This document shows positions 35,700 through 46,887 of a stretch of DNA of 64,000 nucleotides, piece after piece. Position 1 is the stretch's first letter. Each line of letters opens with the position of its first letter. A model generated the notes under the pieces. The model was not told where the DNA came from and made no database searches. It saw nothing but the letters and a program-made list of their open reading frames with translations. The position numbers and the translations under genes were made by a program. Source of the stretch: Gigaspora margarita (lineage: Eukaryota > Glomeromycota > Glomeromycetes > Diversisporales > Gigasporaceae); assembly GCA_009809945.1 (NCBI GenBank), contig WTPW01000776.1, positions 62,001 through 126,000 of the forward strand, in the 5' to 3' direction.

Positions 35700-37480
35700 A
35701 TGACAAATTACAATAACCTATATGTTAAGCAACCTGAAAAAATTGAGAGTTCATCAGATATTACTCCAATAACCAACAATTATATCCAAGTGTATTTAGA
35801 AGATAATAATTTACGGGATTTTTTCATTTTCTAAACGAAATTGTTAATGAAATGTGTAATCTATATAATAAGGAAAGATTAAAAAACAATAATATTTGTT
35901 TAATTCTTGATGCATTAGAACAATTTCTAATAAAGAAAAAGCAAAATCCAGAAAATATTATTAATTTTTGCTTAGATAATCCAATTAACCCTATAGTTCA
36001 AATCATACTTGCATATTGTTATCTTTATGGAAAATGGGTTGAAAAGGATGAATGTAAGGCATTCAATTATTATCAAAAATCTGCAGAGATGGGTGATTCT
36101 TATGGAATATGCCTTGTCGGTGGATGTTATGAAAAAGGATTGAAATTGAAAAGAATGAATATAGAGCATTCATTTATTATCAAAAATCTGCAGAGATGGG
36201 AATGCTGAAGGAACACGTAGTGTTGGACATTATTATCAATACGGAAATGCTGTTGAAAAGAATGAATATATGGGATTCTTTTGTATTCAAAAATCTGCAG
36301 AGTTAGGTAGTGTTAGTAGAATAAATAGTGTTCTTAAATACATAAAGTGGCACAAATTCTTAACAATTTCAGGAACTTATAATCAGATTTTAACGATATT
36401 GGGCTCATTAGAATCATCTCATTGAGATGAACATTTTGGTAGTTGTTTCATCCAAATCGGGTCATTGAATAAAAGTTTTTTGCTGTTAAGCCTTTAAAAG
36501 CTTTAGTAGTGTTGGATATTGTTATGCAAATGGAATTGAAGTTGAATAGGATAAACATAAGGGATTCATTCATTATCTTAAAGCTGCAGAAATGGGCATG
36601 CCATAGGAACATTTAATGTTGAATTTTATTACAAATATGAATTTGGGGTTGAAAAGGACGAAAAAAAGCTTTTGATTATTATAAAAATTCAGCGGAATGG
36701 GGAATGCCGATGGAATGTATCATGTTGGTGAATTTTACCAGAAAGGAATTGTTGTTGAAATGAATAATAAAATTGCCTTTGAATGGTATTTAAAATCAGC
36801 TATTACTGAACAAAATATATCTAGTAACAAACAAGAATTTTTTCATTGGATATCATATGATAAATTGAAAATATTGAAGAGATAGACAAAGAAGCGTTGT
36901 CTACTGTTTTCGAAACAAAATACCTGAACCGATATGATCATATAAACAAGTAGCAATTAAGATTGTAAAAGATTCTAATAAAAATAAAGAATCATTTTTA
37001 AAGTAGGTATTTTTTAAACAATCATAATATTTATTTTTTTAATTTCGAATATTTCAAATTAATTTAATTAGTTTTTTTTTTAGTTAAAAGTTGTCATAGT
37101 TTATCACAATATTTGGGAATATCTAGAGATGAAAAAACAAATGACTATATTTTAGTACTTAGTTATGCTAAATATGGATCATTAAGTAAAAACCTTACTA
37201 ATATCTTTAAATTTGAATAGAAAGTTAAATTACGGATACTCCATAATATTGTATCTAATCTTTATCATATTCATACTAAAGGATATTTATATTGAGATTT
37301 ACATCCTGGAAATATCCTGCTAAAAGAAAATTATGAAGCATATATTACTGATCTGGGTTTATCAAATCACTCGATAAAAAAGAACAAGTGGAACGTATTC
37401 ATGGAGTTTACCTTATATCGCACTAGAACTCTTGTCAAAAAATCTATACAAAAAAGCATCCCTATGAAAACTCGATACAC
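35700..37480 (+). pseudogene. SLR-TKL kinase pseudogene (copy 1)
   Basis: Starts MTNYNNLYVKQPEKIESS. A frameshift comes at about 35830. SLR units are visible at 36030-36130 (KWVEKDECKAFNYYQKSAEM), then shifted between frames. A foreign segment of about 170 bp (36325-36495) interrupts the array. The last SLRs and linker (AFEWYLKSAITEQ, near 36776) lead to kinase remnants: EALSTVFETKY for the Gly-rich loop, intron 37007-37083 (GTATTT..TAG), YIHTK-like helix, W/R change at the HRD loop (TGA in place of CGA near 37290), ITDLGLS relic. The kinase C-lobe is missing after about 37480. Known family: SLR scaffold fused to a TKL kinase. It is not functional. Confidence 0.8.
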
Positions 37481-37579
37481 AGGAATGCATGTAAAAATAC
37501 GAAATTGTATGCGGGTAAGCATGGGTTTCATAATCACTGCACGGAAACTGCACGGAAACTGATCATCCAAAAAATTTAA

Positions 37580-37838
37580 TACACGTTATCACACGAAATA
37601 TTGAAATTCATGCACTATCGTGCATAGTATTATAACTATTTATTAACATGTATTAATCTTAATGATCACATAATTTCTGTGCACTAACGTGACAATTATT
37701 AAGATTCTTAATGATCATAAATTTCATGCACTGACGTGTACAATCGTTAAGATTCTTAACGATCATAATTTTTGTGCACTAACATGCATAATCGTTAAGA
37801 TTCTTAATGATCATAATATAGTTTTTGTGCTTTGACGT
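37580..37838. repeat. Minisatellite, left part (about 53-bp units)
   Basis: Units with a palindromic core ATCGTTAAGATTCTTAACGAT followed by CATAATTTTTGTGCACTAAC. The array continues at 49849 after the 12-kb retrotransposon, which therefore inserted into it. Confidence 0.85.
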
Positions 37839-39070
37839 TGTGAAGGGTTTCCCGGTGCTAGCCTGAGAATTATTTTTTTTTATTTATTAAGATAGTATTA
37901 TTTTTCATTATCTATTATTGTTATATCTGTTAATAGTTCGCCATGCATACAACTTAAAGTAGTTAATATATATACACAGCCGCATGATAGAAGTAGTTTA
38001 TCATTTCCTTATCTGTAGGTAAACTGCGCATTTCTTCACAAAAAGCACTTTTGTGCTTTTCTGACTTTAGGGCAACGATATGGCATTTCGGCCAGATCAT
38101 ACATTTTATGCATTTCTGACAGATCGTGCATTTCAACACTTTCTGACATTTCAGGCATAAATGCAGTTATAGGAACCTGTATTAAAATAAGGAAGTAAAA
38201 AGTATTTAAGCGATGGTTCAGTCGCATCTAATAAAGAACAACTCAGTAAGAGTTAAAGTCAAGAACTCAGTTGAGTTTAATACTTCGAAACTATAATAGT
38301 AGAAGTGATAAATCCCGTAGTTAATAACTCGTCTTCTAAAACTTGTCCCTATTAAATAGTCCCAATATCCTTCTCGTTATTATCACAAAACCTTGTTGCC
38401 AGTTTTGTTAAGAGTTAACCTTTGAAATTCGAGTAGAAGTGTTGTGTAGTCTATTTTTCTGTCAAATTATCCTGATAGTATTACCCGTGAAAGAAAGTAA
38501 AAGAACTTAAGTCATAGTACTTACCCATATTTATACTAAAAACCTTAGTTAGTCACCTGTTCTATTGTTACTACAAATAAGGCAAGGCTTAGCTACCTTA
38601 TTTATCAAACAATCAGTAACCCCATGGTCACTTATTATTGATTAACCTTGGAAGACCAATTGGCAACCCGATATCTATTACCCCGTGACTCTTAATTTCC
38701 AGTTTCCGACTGCTGCCAGCTGCCGTAGGAGTTCAATTAAAGCCCAGATAGCTGAAATAACCTGTGACATCATAAGTGAAACTCCGACTCAAAGTCAACC
38801 TTCGAATCCCATAACCTATACAAGATAAAGACTTAGTANATTAGTATCAGACGAATAATCAAACACAGGAAGTACAATAANTAGTTAGATACTTAGCTTA
38901 ACCTAATTCCAAGACCTCTGAGNCCTGAATCCCAGACCAAATCAACCTCACCTCTTTCTGCCTACCAACTCAAGGTTTAGAAGTCTTGAGCACTTGTAGA
39001 GTTGAATTAGTTAGTGTTATTAGTGTATAGCCATTATAGATATCAGTAGGGTCAAGTTTGCCCCTTCTCA
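37839..39070 (+). repeat. 5' LTR
   Basis: 1232 bp, begins TGTGAAGGGTTTCCCGG and ends CCCCTTCTCA. Several substitutions and small indels relative to the 3' LTR (for example ATTTCGGCCAGATC versus ATTTCAGCCAAATC) suggest several percent divergence, hence not a very recent insertion. It contains three N positions. Confidence 0.9.
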
Positions 39071-39190
39071 ATTGGTGGTGACTATGAGATCAGACTTATC
39101 AACTTATTCCAAAATTAGAGAGAACACAAGATCAAATTCTATAAACTCTAACAATCCTACACCTAGAAAAATTTTTTTACTTCCGCTAGT

Positions 39191-40140
39191 ATGTCAGACA
39201 TAATTGATTATGAAAGACCTGAAGAGGAAGAAAGACCACTTCCTCAATATGAACCCTAGAACAATGAAGAACCATGTGACAATCAGAATCGAACTCAAAA
39301 CCTTCTTCTAGATATTGCCCGAGCTTTCTGAGATGTGGCCCAAAATGATGTTCTGGCTGCTCCTAAAGAAAATAACTGGGTACATGTATGAACCTTCAAA
39401 GGGGAAGAAGATGAGGACCCAGTGGAGTGAGTCGAAGCCTTTGAACAAGCTGCTAATGCCAACAACTGGACTAGGGCCAGGAAAATTAAAATTGCTTCAG
39501 GACATTTGGCCAGAATTGCTGCCAGTTGGTATGATGACCAAAAAGATAACCTTCTTTACTGGGATGATGATGACAATCCTGAGGACAGTTTTGACCAGTC
39601 ATTTGTTAAATATTTTGCAACTTCGGAAAGAAGACACCAATGGCAATTAGAACTAACCTCTTTAAAACAAAAAGAGAAAGAAAAGGTAGACCGATACACA
39701 TACCAGTTTAAGAAATTACTAAAAAGAGTTGACCCGGACCACCTAATACCCGCCGCATATGTCATCTGAATGTTTATGGGAGGACTACATAGAAAAATTG
39801 CTGCTTTAATGTCCGCTGATGATTTTGAGACATTGGATGCCGCTGTAGTCAAGACAAGAAAAGTAGAGGCTGGCCAGTACTATGAAAAGCAGGAACCAAA
39901 CTCGCAAGCTCTTGATGATTTAACCAAGAAAATGCAACAGATGGCAGTAAACTATGAAAAGCTAACTACTGCTCTGTCTGCAAGGGCTGAGACAGTTGGC
40001 CCCCGGGCCCCAGCTAGTGCCCCTCAGCCCCAATTTATACAATACCAACCTTGAAGAACCAGGAATGAAGGGGACACGTGCTATAATTGTGGAGAGCGAG
40101 GCCATATTGCTAGGAATTGTCTAGCAGAACGGTGCCAGTC
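39191..40140 (+). pseudogene. gag of the Ty3 element, with stops
   Basis: ATG at 39191 (MSDIIDYERPEEEERPLPQY) follows the leader. Capsid-like part: EAFEQAANANNW, ARKIKIASGHLARIAASWYD (about 39480-39535), FDQSFVKYF, VDRYTYQFKKLLKRVDP, MFMGGLHRKIAAL. A CCHC zinc knuckle CYNCGERGHIARNC lies at 40079-40120. Capsid and nucleocapsid assemble the cytoplasmic particle. The single frame is broken by TAG at 39257 and by several TGA codons (near 39329, 39388, 39428, 39767 and 40052) that look like CGA to TGA or TGG to TGA changes. Confidence 0.8.
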
Positions 40141-40141
40141 T

Positions 40142-42600
40142 ATGAGGAATTTTTCTCCTACCCTGGAAAGAAATAATGTTCAATCTAGAAATATTAATAT
40201 GTGTGACATTATTACAAATGGTGGCAACCAAGAAATATATGCAGCTAAAAGACGTGAAAGGCCTGAATCCGATACCAACTGGGACGAAAGGTTAAGGAAG
40301 AGGGTTGCAGCTGATCCAGAACAGGGCATTCCACCTACTCAACCTACGGCTATGGAAGAAGTTGTCCCTGAACCTACCATGATCCCATTACCAACCCAAG
40401 TTGAAGTCACTAATCAGATTCGAAGGCGCAGAGGACCCTCCATTGTGGACCTAATTTCTCCTTACAATATCGCAGAGGACCTGTTGAGTCAACGTGCCAA
40501 TGCTACTTATAGCCAACTATTACAAGTACCTAAGCAGCGGCAGCATTTATCACAGGCATTACGACGGCCTATTATCCCCACCACCGAGACTAACCTGGTT
40601 GAAAATAATCTTGAGCAAAGAACCTCAGTAGCAAAATGCCATGTTAGGGTCAAAAATAAACCTATACTAGCGGTATTAGACTCTGGGGCCGCTGTTAGTA
40701 TAATGTTAATAAAATTAGTCAAGAAACTTGGTCTTACTATAACTGAGCCCTCTACTACAGTAGTCATTACTGCAAATGGTACCCGTGAACGGGCTCTCAG
40801 AAAATTAGTGGGTGTAAAATTGATTATACAAAGCATCCTAGTACCTACCGATTTCCAAGTTATTGAAAACCCGGAGGAAATGATGCTGCTGGGAATAGAT
40901 TGGTTCCAAAAAGTTTGCGCCCAGTTGCATTTCGATAAAAAGAAACTATTTATTCGGTACCTGGGGAAGAATTTAGAGATACCATCTACCAAGCCAAAGA
41001 AGATAAAATCGAATTACCTCAAGATGAAATCGATGACGACAAAGACTTCTTCAATAACTACGAAGAAGAAAATGATCTCGAGAAAGTTGAGAGTTACTAT
41101 ACTGAAGAGGCAGTAATAGACAAAGACAATCTGGCCATATACTTGACGGCTATAGAAGAACTTCCTACCCCGGAGCCACGTGACCAACCTGAATTAACCC
41201 CAGTAGAAATAATTAAAAAATTAGTGGAGGTCGAGACATTGAGCGAAAAACAAAAAAAAGAGGCAAGGTGTATCTTGGAGAAATTTCAAGAACTCTTTGC
41301 TACTGGATTGCATCAACTAGACCAATATCGGGAAGTACAACATGAGATAGATACTGGTGATGCCAAACCCATCAAGCAATCGGCCTACCTGATTGCTCCT
41401 GACGAACAAAATTTCTTAAATAAAGAAATCAAAGAATTGTTGAAATATGGACTAATAAGTGAAATTAAAAGCCCATGGACCTCTCCGGTAGTCATAGTCC
41501 CAAAGAAAAATGGTAAACTTAGGCTGTGCATTAACTATCGAAAACTAAATGCAGTCACAAAGAAGGATGCTTTCCCTTTATCGCGCATTGACGACCTGCT
41601 AGAAACATTTGGGAAGGCAAAGTGGTTTCTTCGCTTGACCTGACTAGTGGGTACTAGCAAATACGGATGTCCAAAGACAGTAGAGAGAAAATGGCCTTTG
41701 TAACCAAACAAGAAACATACGCCTTTAACGTAATGCCCTTCGGTTTATGTAATGCTCCGGCTACATTTCAAAGAGCAATGAATCATATTTTATATAAAAA
41801 TATCAAGAAATTTGTTGCTGTATACTTAGATGATATCATCATCTACTCTAATACCTATTGGGACCACCTGGAGCACATGGCAGAAGTTTTTCTCAAATTG
41901 GCTGCAGCGGGGTTAAAATTGAACACGGATAAGTGTGAACTATTTAAAAATAATATAAAATTCTTGGGACATATAGTGGGAAAAGAAGGAATTAGGCTAG
42001 ATGAAGAAAAAGTCTCTAAAGTAAGAAACTTCCTGATACCTATCAACCTACAACAGCTACAGGCTCTCATTGGTCTAGCTTCGTATTACTGGCAGTTCAT
42101 TCCGAATTTTGCTACTATAGCAAAGCCTCTACATAAGCTATTAGAAAAAAGGGTGAAGTTTGAATGGGGACTTGAGCAAGAGAAAGCCTTCCAAAACCTT
42201 AAAACCCACCTGGTGACCGCTCTGGTTCTACGGTACCCAGACTTTGACAAAATTTTTTATTTGCATACCGATGCATCCGGAGTGGGTCTTGGTGCTGTAC
42301 TAGTCCAAAAAGATAAAAATAAAAAAGAATATGCGATTGCATATGCTAGTAAAAGCCTCACCCAGGCTGAAAGAAATTATGCTACCACTGAATTAGAGTG
42401 CTATGCTATAGTTTGGGCCGTGGAGTATTTCCATCACTATTTAGGGTATAAACCCTTTATCATTGTTACCGACCATGCTGCTCTAAAGTGGTTACAGAAT
42501 TCCGCACTAAAAAAAAGACGCGCTCGCTAGATATTGCGCCTTCAACCTATAATTTCACCATAATACATCGCGCAGGAAGGGTACATAACAATGCTGATGC
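40142..42600 (+). pseudogene. pol part 1: protease, reverse transcriptase, RNase H
   Basis: Aspartic protease active site LDSGAA at about 40676-40693 and LGIDWF later. RT with KNGKLRLCINYRKLN (about 41506), QIRMSKDS, MPFGLCNAPATFQRAM (about 41730-41780) and catalytic YLDD (41821-41832). RNase H with HTDASGVGLGAVL (about 42264), ELECYAIVW and VTDHAALKWL. Three breaks are visible: a stop/frame change near 41118-41143, a one-base loss with a TAG (where GYWQ is expected) near 41630-41660, and a frame change near 42500. The frame is then cut by the insertion at 42614. Confidence 0.85.
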
Positions 42601-43176
42601 ATTGTTAATAATGTTTCAGGCGAAACCAAACTATTTCGCCAAATCTGAATCCGAAATGGGGCCGATATTAGTTTCGCCTGGCATTCAAATTTCTGAAATG
42701 TCCGATAATTCTGAAATGTCTGCCAAAATCTGTAACAGCCCAAAGTTTATATCCAATCCGAAATGTTTAAAACTAAATATTCCCAAAATTCTGGATCAGA
42801 ATTCATCAAAATCCTGGTTGGCTAGACTGGAACTTCATAAAATTTATTACTTTATTACTTCAATCGTTACTGATCATATTTCGTTGTATATGTGAATGTT
42901 CGAAAAGCCGAAAAATAAATACAAAAAAAACAGGTCTCGAAACAATTTTCAGGCACAAATATTGAAACAGGTTTACCCGTATTCCCTAATTTTAACCTAA
43001 CTTAGAAGAATTCATCTAAATTGCATATCTAACTATGGATTGGAACCCTTATTCGTTTAACCGCGATTAAACGTTTATTTATATTATATGGTTAAACGAG
43101 TAAAGGTTTTAATAACCAATTAAAAACCGTTAAATTATTCAATAAATCAGTTTAAAATTCATTCGTATATGAGTGC

Positions 43177-43304
43177 CGCCAAGAGAAAACCTGTCATCGG
43201 GCTTGCAATTATATTTTGTACCGGACACAATCAGTTTAATTTGTTAGAAATTGCGTCCGGTACAAAATATAATTAAAAGCCTGATGCCAGGTTTTCCTTG
43301 CCAT
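43177..43304. repeat. 128-bp hairpin
   Basis: AAAACCTGTCATCGGGCTT ... ATTATATTTTGTACCGGACAC on the left pairs with GTCCGGTACAAAATATAAT ... CCTGATGCCAGGTTTT on the right around a loop of about 25 bp (AATCAGTTTAATTTGTTAG). A MITE or a structured RNA segment. Confidence 0.8.
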
Positions 43305-43369
43305 GATAAATCGATAATCTTTATCACTGGTATCTGAAAAATAAAAATTTTTTTTTTGATTTGCATTTT

Positions 43370-44160
43370 TTTCTTATACTTCATCAGAACTGGATCTGTG
43401 TAGAAAACTGGAACTGGCATAACATAAGTATCAGTTTCTTTCTTATATTTATTAATTTGTTTTTAATTCTTTAACTAACTTTTTTCCTTTTGTAGGTTTA
43501 TGCTTCGTCAGGAAATGTAAAAACGGTGCCGGGAATGGTGAACTGGACTTGGCATAATATGAGTATTAGATTTCTAACTTCTTTCTTGTGTTTCTCTGTT
43601 CTTCCATTTTATTAACTGACTTTTTTTTGTAGATTTGTACTTCGCCCTGGAGATGTAAATTGATAACATAAGTGAACTTGGTATAATATAAGTGCCAGTT
43701 CTTTTCTCTTCTTGTTAGTTTCTGTTCTTCCATTTCTATTTACTTACCTTCTTTCTTTTGTAGGTTGTACTTCGCCCCAGGAATATGAATTTGCATCGGA
43801 AATGGTAAACTGGACTTGACATAATATGAGTATTGGTTCTTTTTTCTTTTTTCTTTTTTTTGTAAATTTTTTGTTCATTCATTTTATTAATTAACTTTCT
43901 TTTTTTTTTGTAGTTCGTACTTTGGCCTGGAAACATGAATTAGCAACAAGAATGGTGAACTAGACTTGGGATAATATATTTTTTTTCTTTGTACTTCACC
44001 CTGGGAACCAGAATTGACATTGAGAATTGGAATTGGACCTGGGAAGTAACTGAATAATAATAAGTACCTTCTTGTTTTCTTTTTATTGTTCTTTCATTCT
44101 TCTAATCAATATTTTCTTTTGTAGGTTTATGCTTGCCTGGGAATGTATAGTCTTTAAAGA
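43370..44160 (+). repeat. Tandem array of exon/intron-like units
   Basis: At least six units of about 130-150 bp. Each has a GC-richer block of 59-67 bp (RTTTGTACTTCGCCCTGGRA ... AACTGGACTTGGCATAATAT), a GT donor-like start (GTATCAG, GTATTAG, GTGCCAG, GTATTGG, GTACCTT), a branch-point-like CTAAC, CTGAC or CTTAC, a polypyrimidine run and TAG. Candidate introns: 43428-43495, 43563-43632, 43692-43763, 43830-43913. Candidate exons between them do not form a long open frame. Confidence 0.6.
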
Positions 44161-44949
44161 TTGGAATTTCGCAACGTAGGGTTGGCAAAATAGATGAAGG
44201 GCATCACGTTAAGGTCATAATATAATTAATGGTCGTAAAAATTTTAATAAATAAAAGATTTGAATTAAATGATTAAATGGCTAATAAACGGTTATACGAT
44301 TACGGTTAAACAGTTAAACGGTTAAACGATTATACGATCATTAATCATGACACTTATAGTTAAGCGACGCGATTAATTGCTAGCATAATTTTTTGCAGTT
44401 CCAATCCCTATATCTAACTTGTTTGCTGGTTTCCTGCCTGTGGTGGCGTGGTTTGTGTCATGCTTAGAAATGAAATTCATATAAATATATAATGATTCCA
44501 GCATCATGATTTGTACGATTTATTTGCAATTATCAATTGTCAATAGACAGTTATGGTTATTTAAGAAGTGCATGTAAAAATTTAATTCAGATTAAGGAAG
44601 TTGTTCTTGGGCACTAATATTTTTGAACGAATTCATCATAAGTTTAAAAGTGTTAATTATAGTTATAGCGTTATAGCTTATTTAGGGCACATTGGAATTA
44701 TATAAGTTTACCGTAGCTGTAACCGTAACTTGCTGTGTGCCATTAATAACTCATTAGTGTTAGGATGAAATCATTAATTTATATCCATATCTCACCAATC
44801 AGAGTATCGGACTTATATCGAAATATCAGATTTATATCAGATTTTCATCTCAATTTCAGAATTTCAGATTTTTATTTCGGATCCCCTACAAAATCTGAAA
44901 TATTACGGAATTTGAAAAACAATTTCGCCCGAAACTTTAATTGTCAAAA

Positions 44950-45690
44950 ATGGTGAATGAAACATACGATGATGGCAAAGTAAATAGCCGATATCATAAA
45001 GCAGCAGATATGGAGAATATAGGGAGCACAAATAAACCCCTGCAAAAACTACTGAAGGACTGACTCACCAAAGCTATAGAGGAAGCAGAAGTCTTCTGAG
45101 TTATTGCTCCAAAAAATTTTACTGAGGATTCTGATGAAGAAATGGGAGTCACCAATTGGATCCACCATACTGAGTGGGAAGGATAGGAGGAAGAAAGTGA
45201 TAACGGAGTAAGTGATACTGAATACTCCTATGAAGAATATGAAGAAAATGACTCTGGGTATTCAAGCGAAGAGTATGAATGGGAACTTGACAATTCTCAA
45301 AGAGCGCAAGACCGGTTTAGGAAAGAGTTACTACGGCAGTTAGCCTATAAATTATGGGAAGAAATAACCTGGGCAAGACGAGGAGGTTACCACTCGAACG
45401 AAAATCCCACCTATCAATCTCTTCCAGTTCACAGCCCATGGATATAGACGAAGTCTACCTTATTGACTTACCTCAGTAGGGAGAGTCGACCACTGGGTTA
45501 GAATTCGAAGAGGAAGAAGAAGAAGTTAGTTATGATACTCCTGAAATAGATGGTTCTTCCTTCACCTGGAATCAAACCTAGTGGAATTCTGTCATCAATT
45601 CCATACGCTCTCATATGGATATCGACCCTGCCGAATGGGTTCAACCCTTTGATGAACACACTGACTGGGAAACCTACAATAGTGTGTAAA
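44950..45690 (+). pseudogene. Acidic spacer of the Ty3 element, stop-containing
   Basis: After the insertion the plus frame reads MVNETYDDGKVNSRYHKAA, then a Glu/Ser-rich stretch (EEESDNGVSDTEYSYEEYEE) to about 45280, DRFRKELLRQLAYKLWEEI, and after stops DTPEIDGSSFTWNQ and IDPAEWVQPFDEHTDWETY (about 45618-45675). This is not a standard pol domain; I do not recognise it. It may be a family-specific linker between RNase H and integrase. Confidence 0.45.
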
Positions 45691-45829
45691 GAAATAAAGA
45701 TTAATAAATAGAGTGATAAAAACAAAACAAAAACATTTATATAGACCTGTTCTTGATTATATAGTGACAGGTAAAACCGCCAGTAAGGAAGTCACATGAT
45801 CAAGAGCTAAAAAATAATACAAAAATAAA

Positions 45830-45830
45830 G

Positions 45831-45866
<36 letters not shown>
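45830..45866 (+). repeat. Long poly-A run
   Basis: An uninterrupted run of about 37 A, after further A-rich sequence. It could be a retroposon tail or slippage; no flanking duplication was identified. Confidence 0.6.
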
Positions 45867-45867
<1 letters not shown>

Positions 45868-46084
45868 CGATCTAGGAGCCACGTGATATCGATCCCAGAG
45901 ATTCGAAAGCCACCTTAATGAGAAACAAAAATTAAGACTCACATATTGGAGAAAGGCAAGCTACCCACAGCCCTCTAGAACTACCGATATGTCTTCCGGA
46001 ATCACTTCAAAAATTTCTTCCGAAACGGTTCAAACTTTAAAGTACACCGCACTTGTCGCAGGCTTATAAAAAAAGTCAGATCTA

Positions 46085-46247
46085 AGAACATCTTTACAAG
46101 AATGGATATTAAGGAATTGAAGATAAAAAGGATGAATGTAAAATGTTCAAATATTTACAAAAATTTGTTAACATGGGTGATATACGAAGAATGCCTCAAA
46201 TTGCTGTTTGCTATAACGAAGAAATTGGCGTTGAAAAAGATGAACGG
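46085..46247 (+). pseudogene. SLR-like fragment within the retrotransposon
   Basis: In the frame ...YKNGY*GIEDKKDECKMF then KYLQKFVNMGDIRRMPQIAV and CYNEEIGVEKDER the spacing of Gly, Cys-Tyr, GI/GV-E-K-D-E and the YLQKFVNMGD segment matches the SLR consensus seen in this window (CYxxGIGVEKDE-xKAFxYYQKSAEMG). An in-frame TAA lies between Tyr and Gly. It lies between RNase H and integrase, where Ty3 elements have no such domain. Confidence 0.5.
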
Positions 46248-46880
46248 GAGAAGAAGGTTACATGCTAAAGAAGGACAATCTACCTATAATACACTACCAT
46301 TACAGGAAAACCTGCCAAGATTATTACAGAAACTTTCCAAGATCGACCGAAAGCCTAGCCAAAAGAAGAAAAGTAACTAGGGACGATTAGTGGATTATTA
46401 TAGCAAAAATTCAAAAACAAAGAAAGAAGAGAAGAGGCGTGTATGACTCATATTCCACTGGAACAAACACCGAAGGAAACCATTGGTGAAATCGCAGTCT
46501 CTCTAAAGAAAAAGATAGGCAAGAAAACAGAGCCTTAAGAGTCAAATAGAAATTAATTGGAGCGATTATTGCTCTATTAAGCGAACAATTAACTACTCCA
46601 AGAATAAATTTCTGTACCCCACACCACGTGTGGTCACCTTCCAAAAACTTAATCAGAAGTTGTAACAAAGCATCAAATCGAGAAATCGAAATTGCAAAGC
46701 TACATATATCGGAGTACCCAATCGAGATCACGGTCGGCCAGTACGAATTAAGAAAATTGGAAGATCCTAGCTAAAAAACAACTAGGAAAAAATAAATTAA
46801 TATACAAACTAGACATAAAGCTAAATCTAGCCCAGGTCATCGGTATCCTGGCAAGAAATTGAACTGAAGAAGACAAACAT
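46248..46880 (+). other. Unassigned spacer before integrase
   Basis: Broken coding-like sequence, for example LIGAIIALLSEQLTTPRINF near 46557-46615 and EIEIAKLHISEYPIEITVGQ near 46686-46745. No family recognised. Confidence 0.35.
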
Positions 46881-46887
46881 AAAGCAT

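Larger units (their letters stand above)
42614..44939. mobile_element. 2.3-kb DNA element inserted in pol
   Basis: It begins GTTTCAGGCGAAAC and ends TTTCGCCCGAAAC (inverted). Flanks ATTGTTAATAATG (42601-42613) and ATTGTCAAAAATG (44940-44952) look like a diverged target duplication (longer than 8 bp, so Mutator-like is possible). Pol coding (NNADAL) stops at the left side. The outer arms carry CTGAAATNTCNGAT-type modules. Inside are a 128-bp hairpin and a tandem array of exon/intron-like units. No transposase is visible. Confidence 0.7.

Noticed and set aside
37580-37838. CRISPR-like array (regular repeats with a palindromic core)
   Set aside because: Spacers are not unique, unit length varies, and the context is a eukaryotic minisatellite.
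39073-39090. Primer-binding site assignment to a named tRNA
   Set aside because: The position is right but I could not match the 3' end of a specific tRNA.
40507-40992. 161-codon minus-strand frame
   Set aside because: Antisense shadow of the gag/protease coding region of the Ty3 element.
45830-45866. LINE 3' tail
   Set aside because: No LINE coding sequence and no flanking duplication could be found beside the poly-A run.
46102-46380. 92-codon frame in the Ty3 element
   Set aside because: The SLR-like reading lies in a different frame of the same DNA and is better supported by motif spacing.
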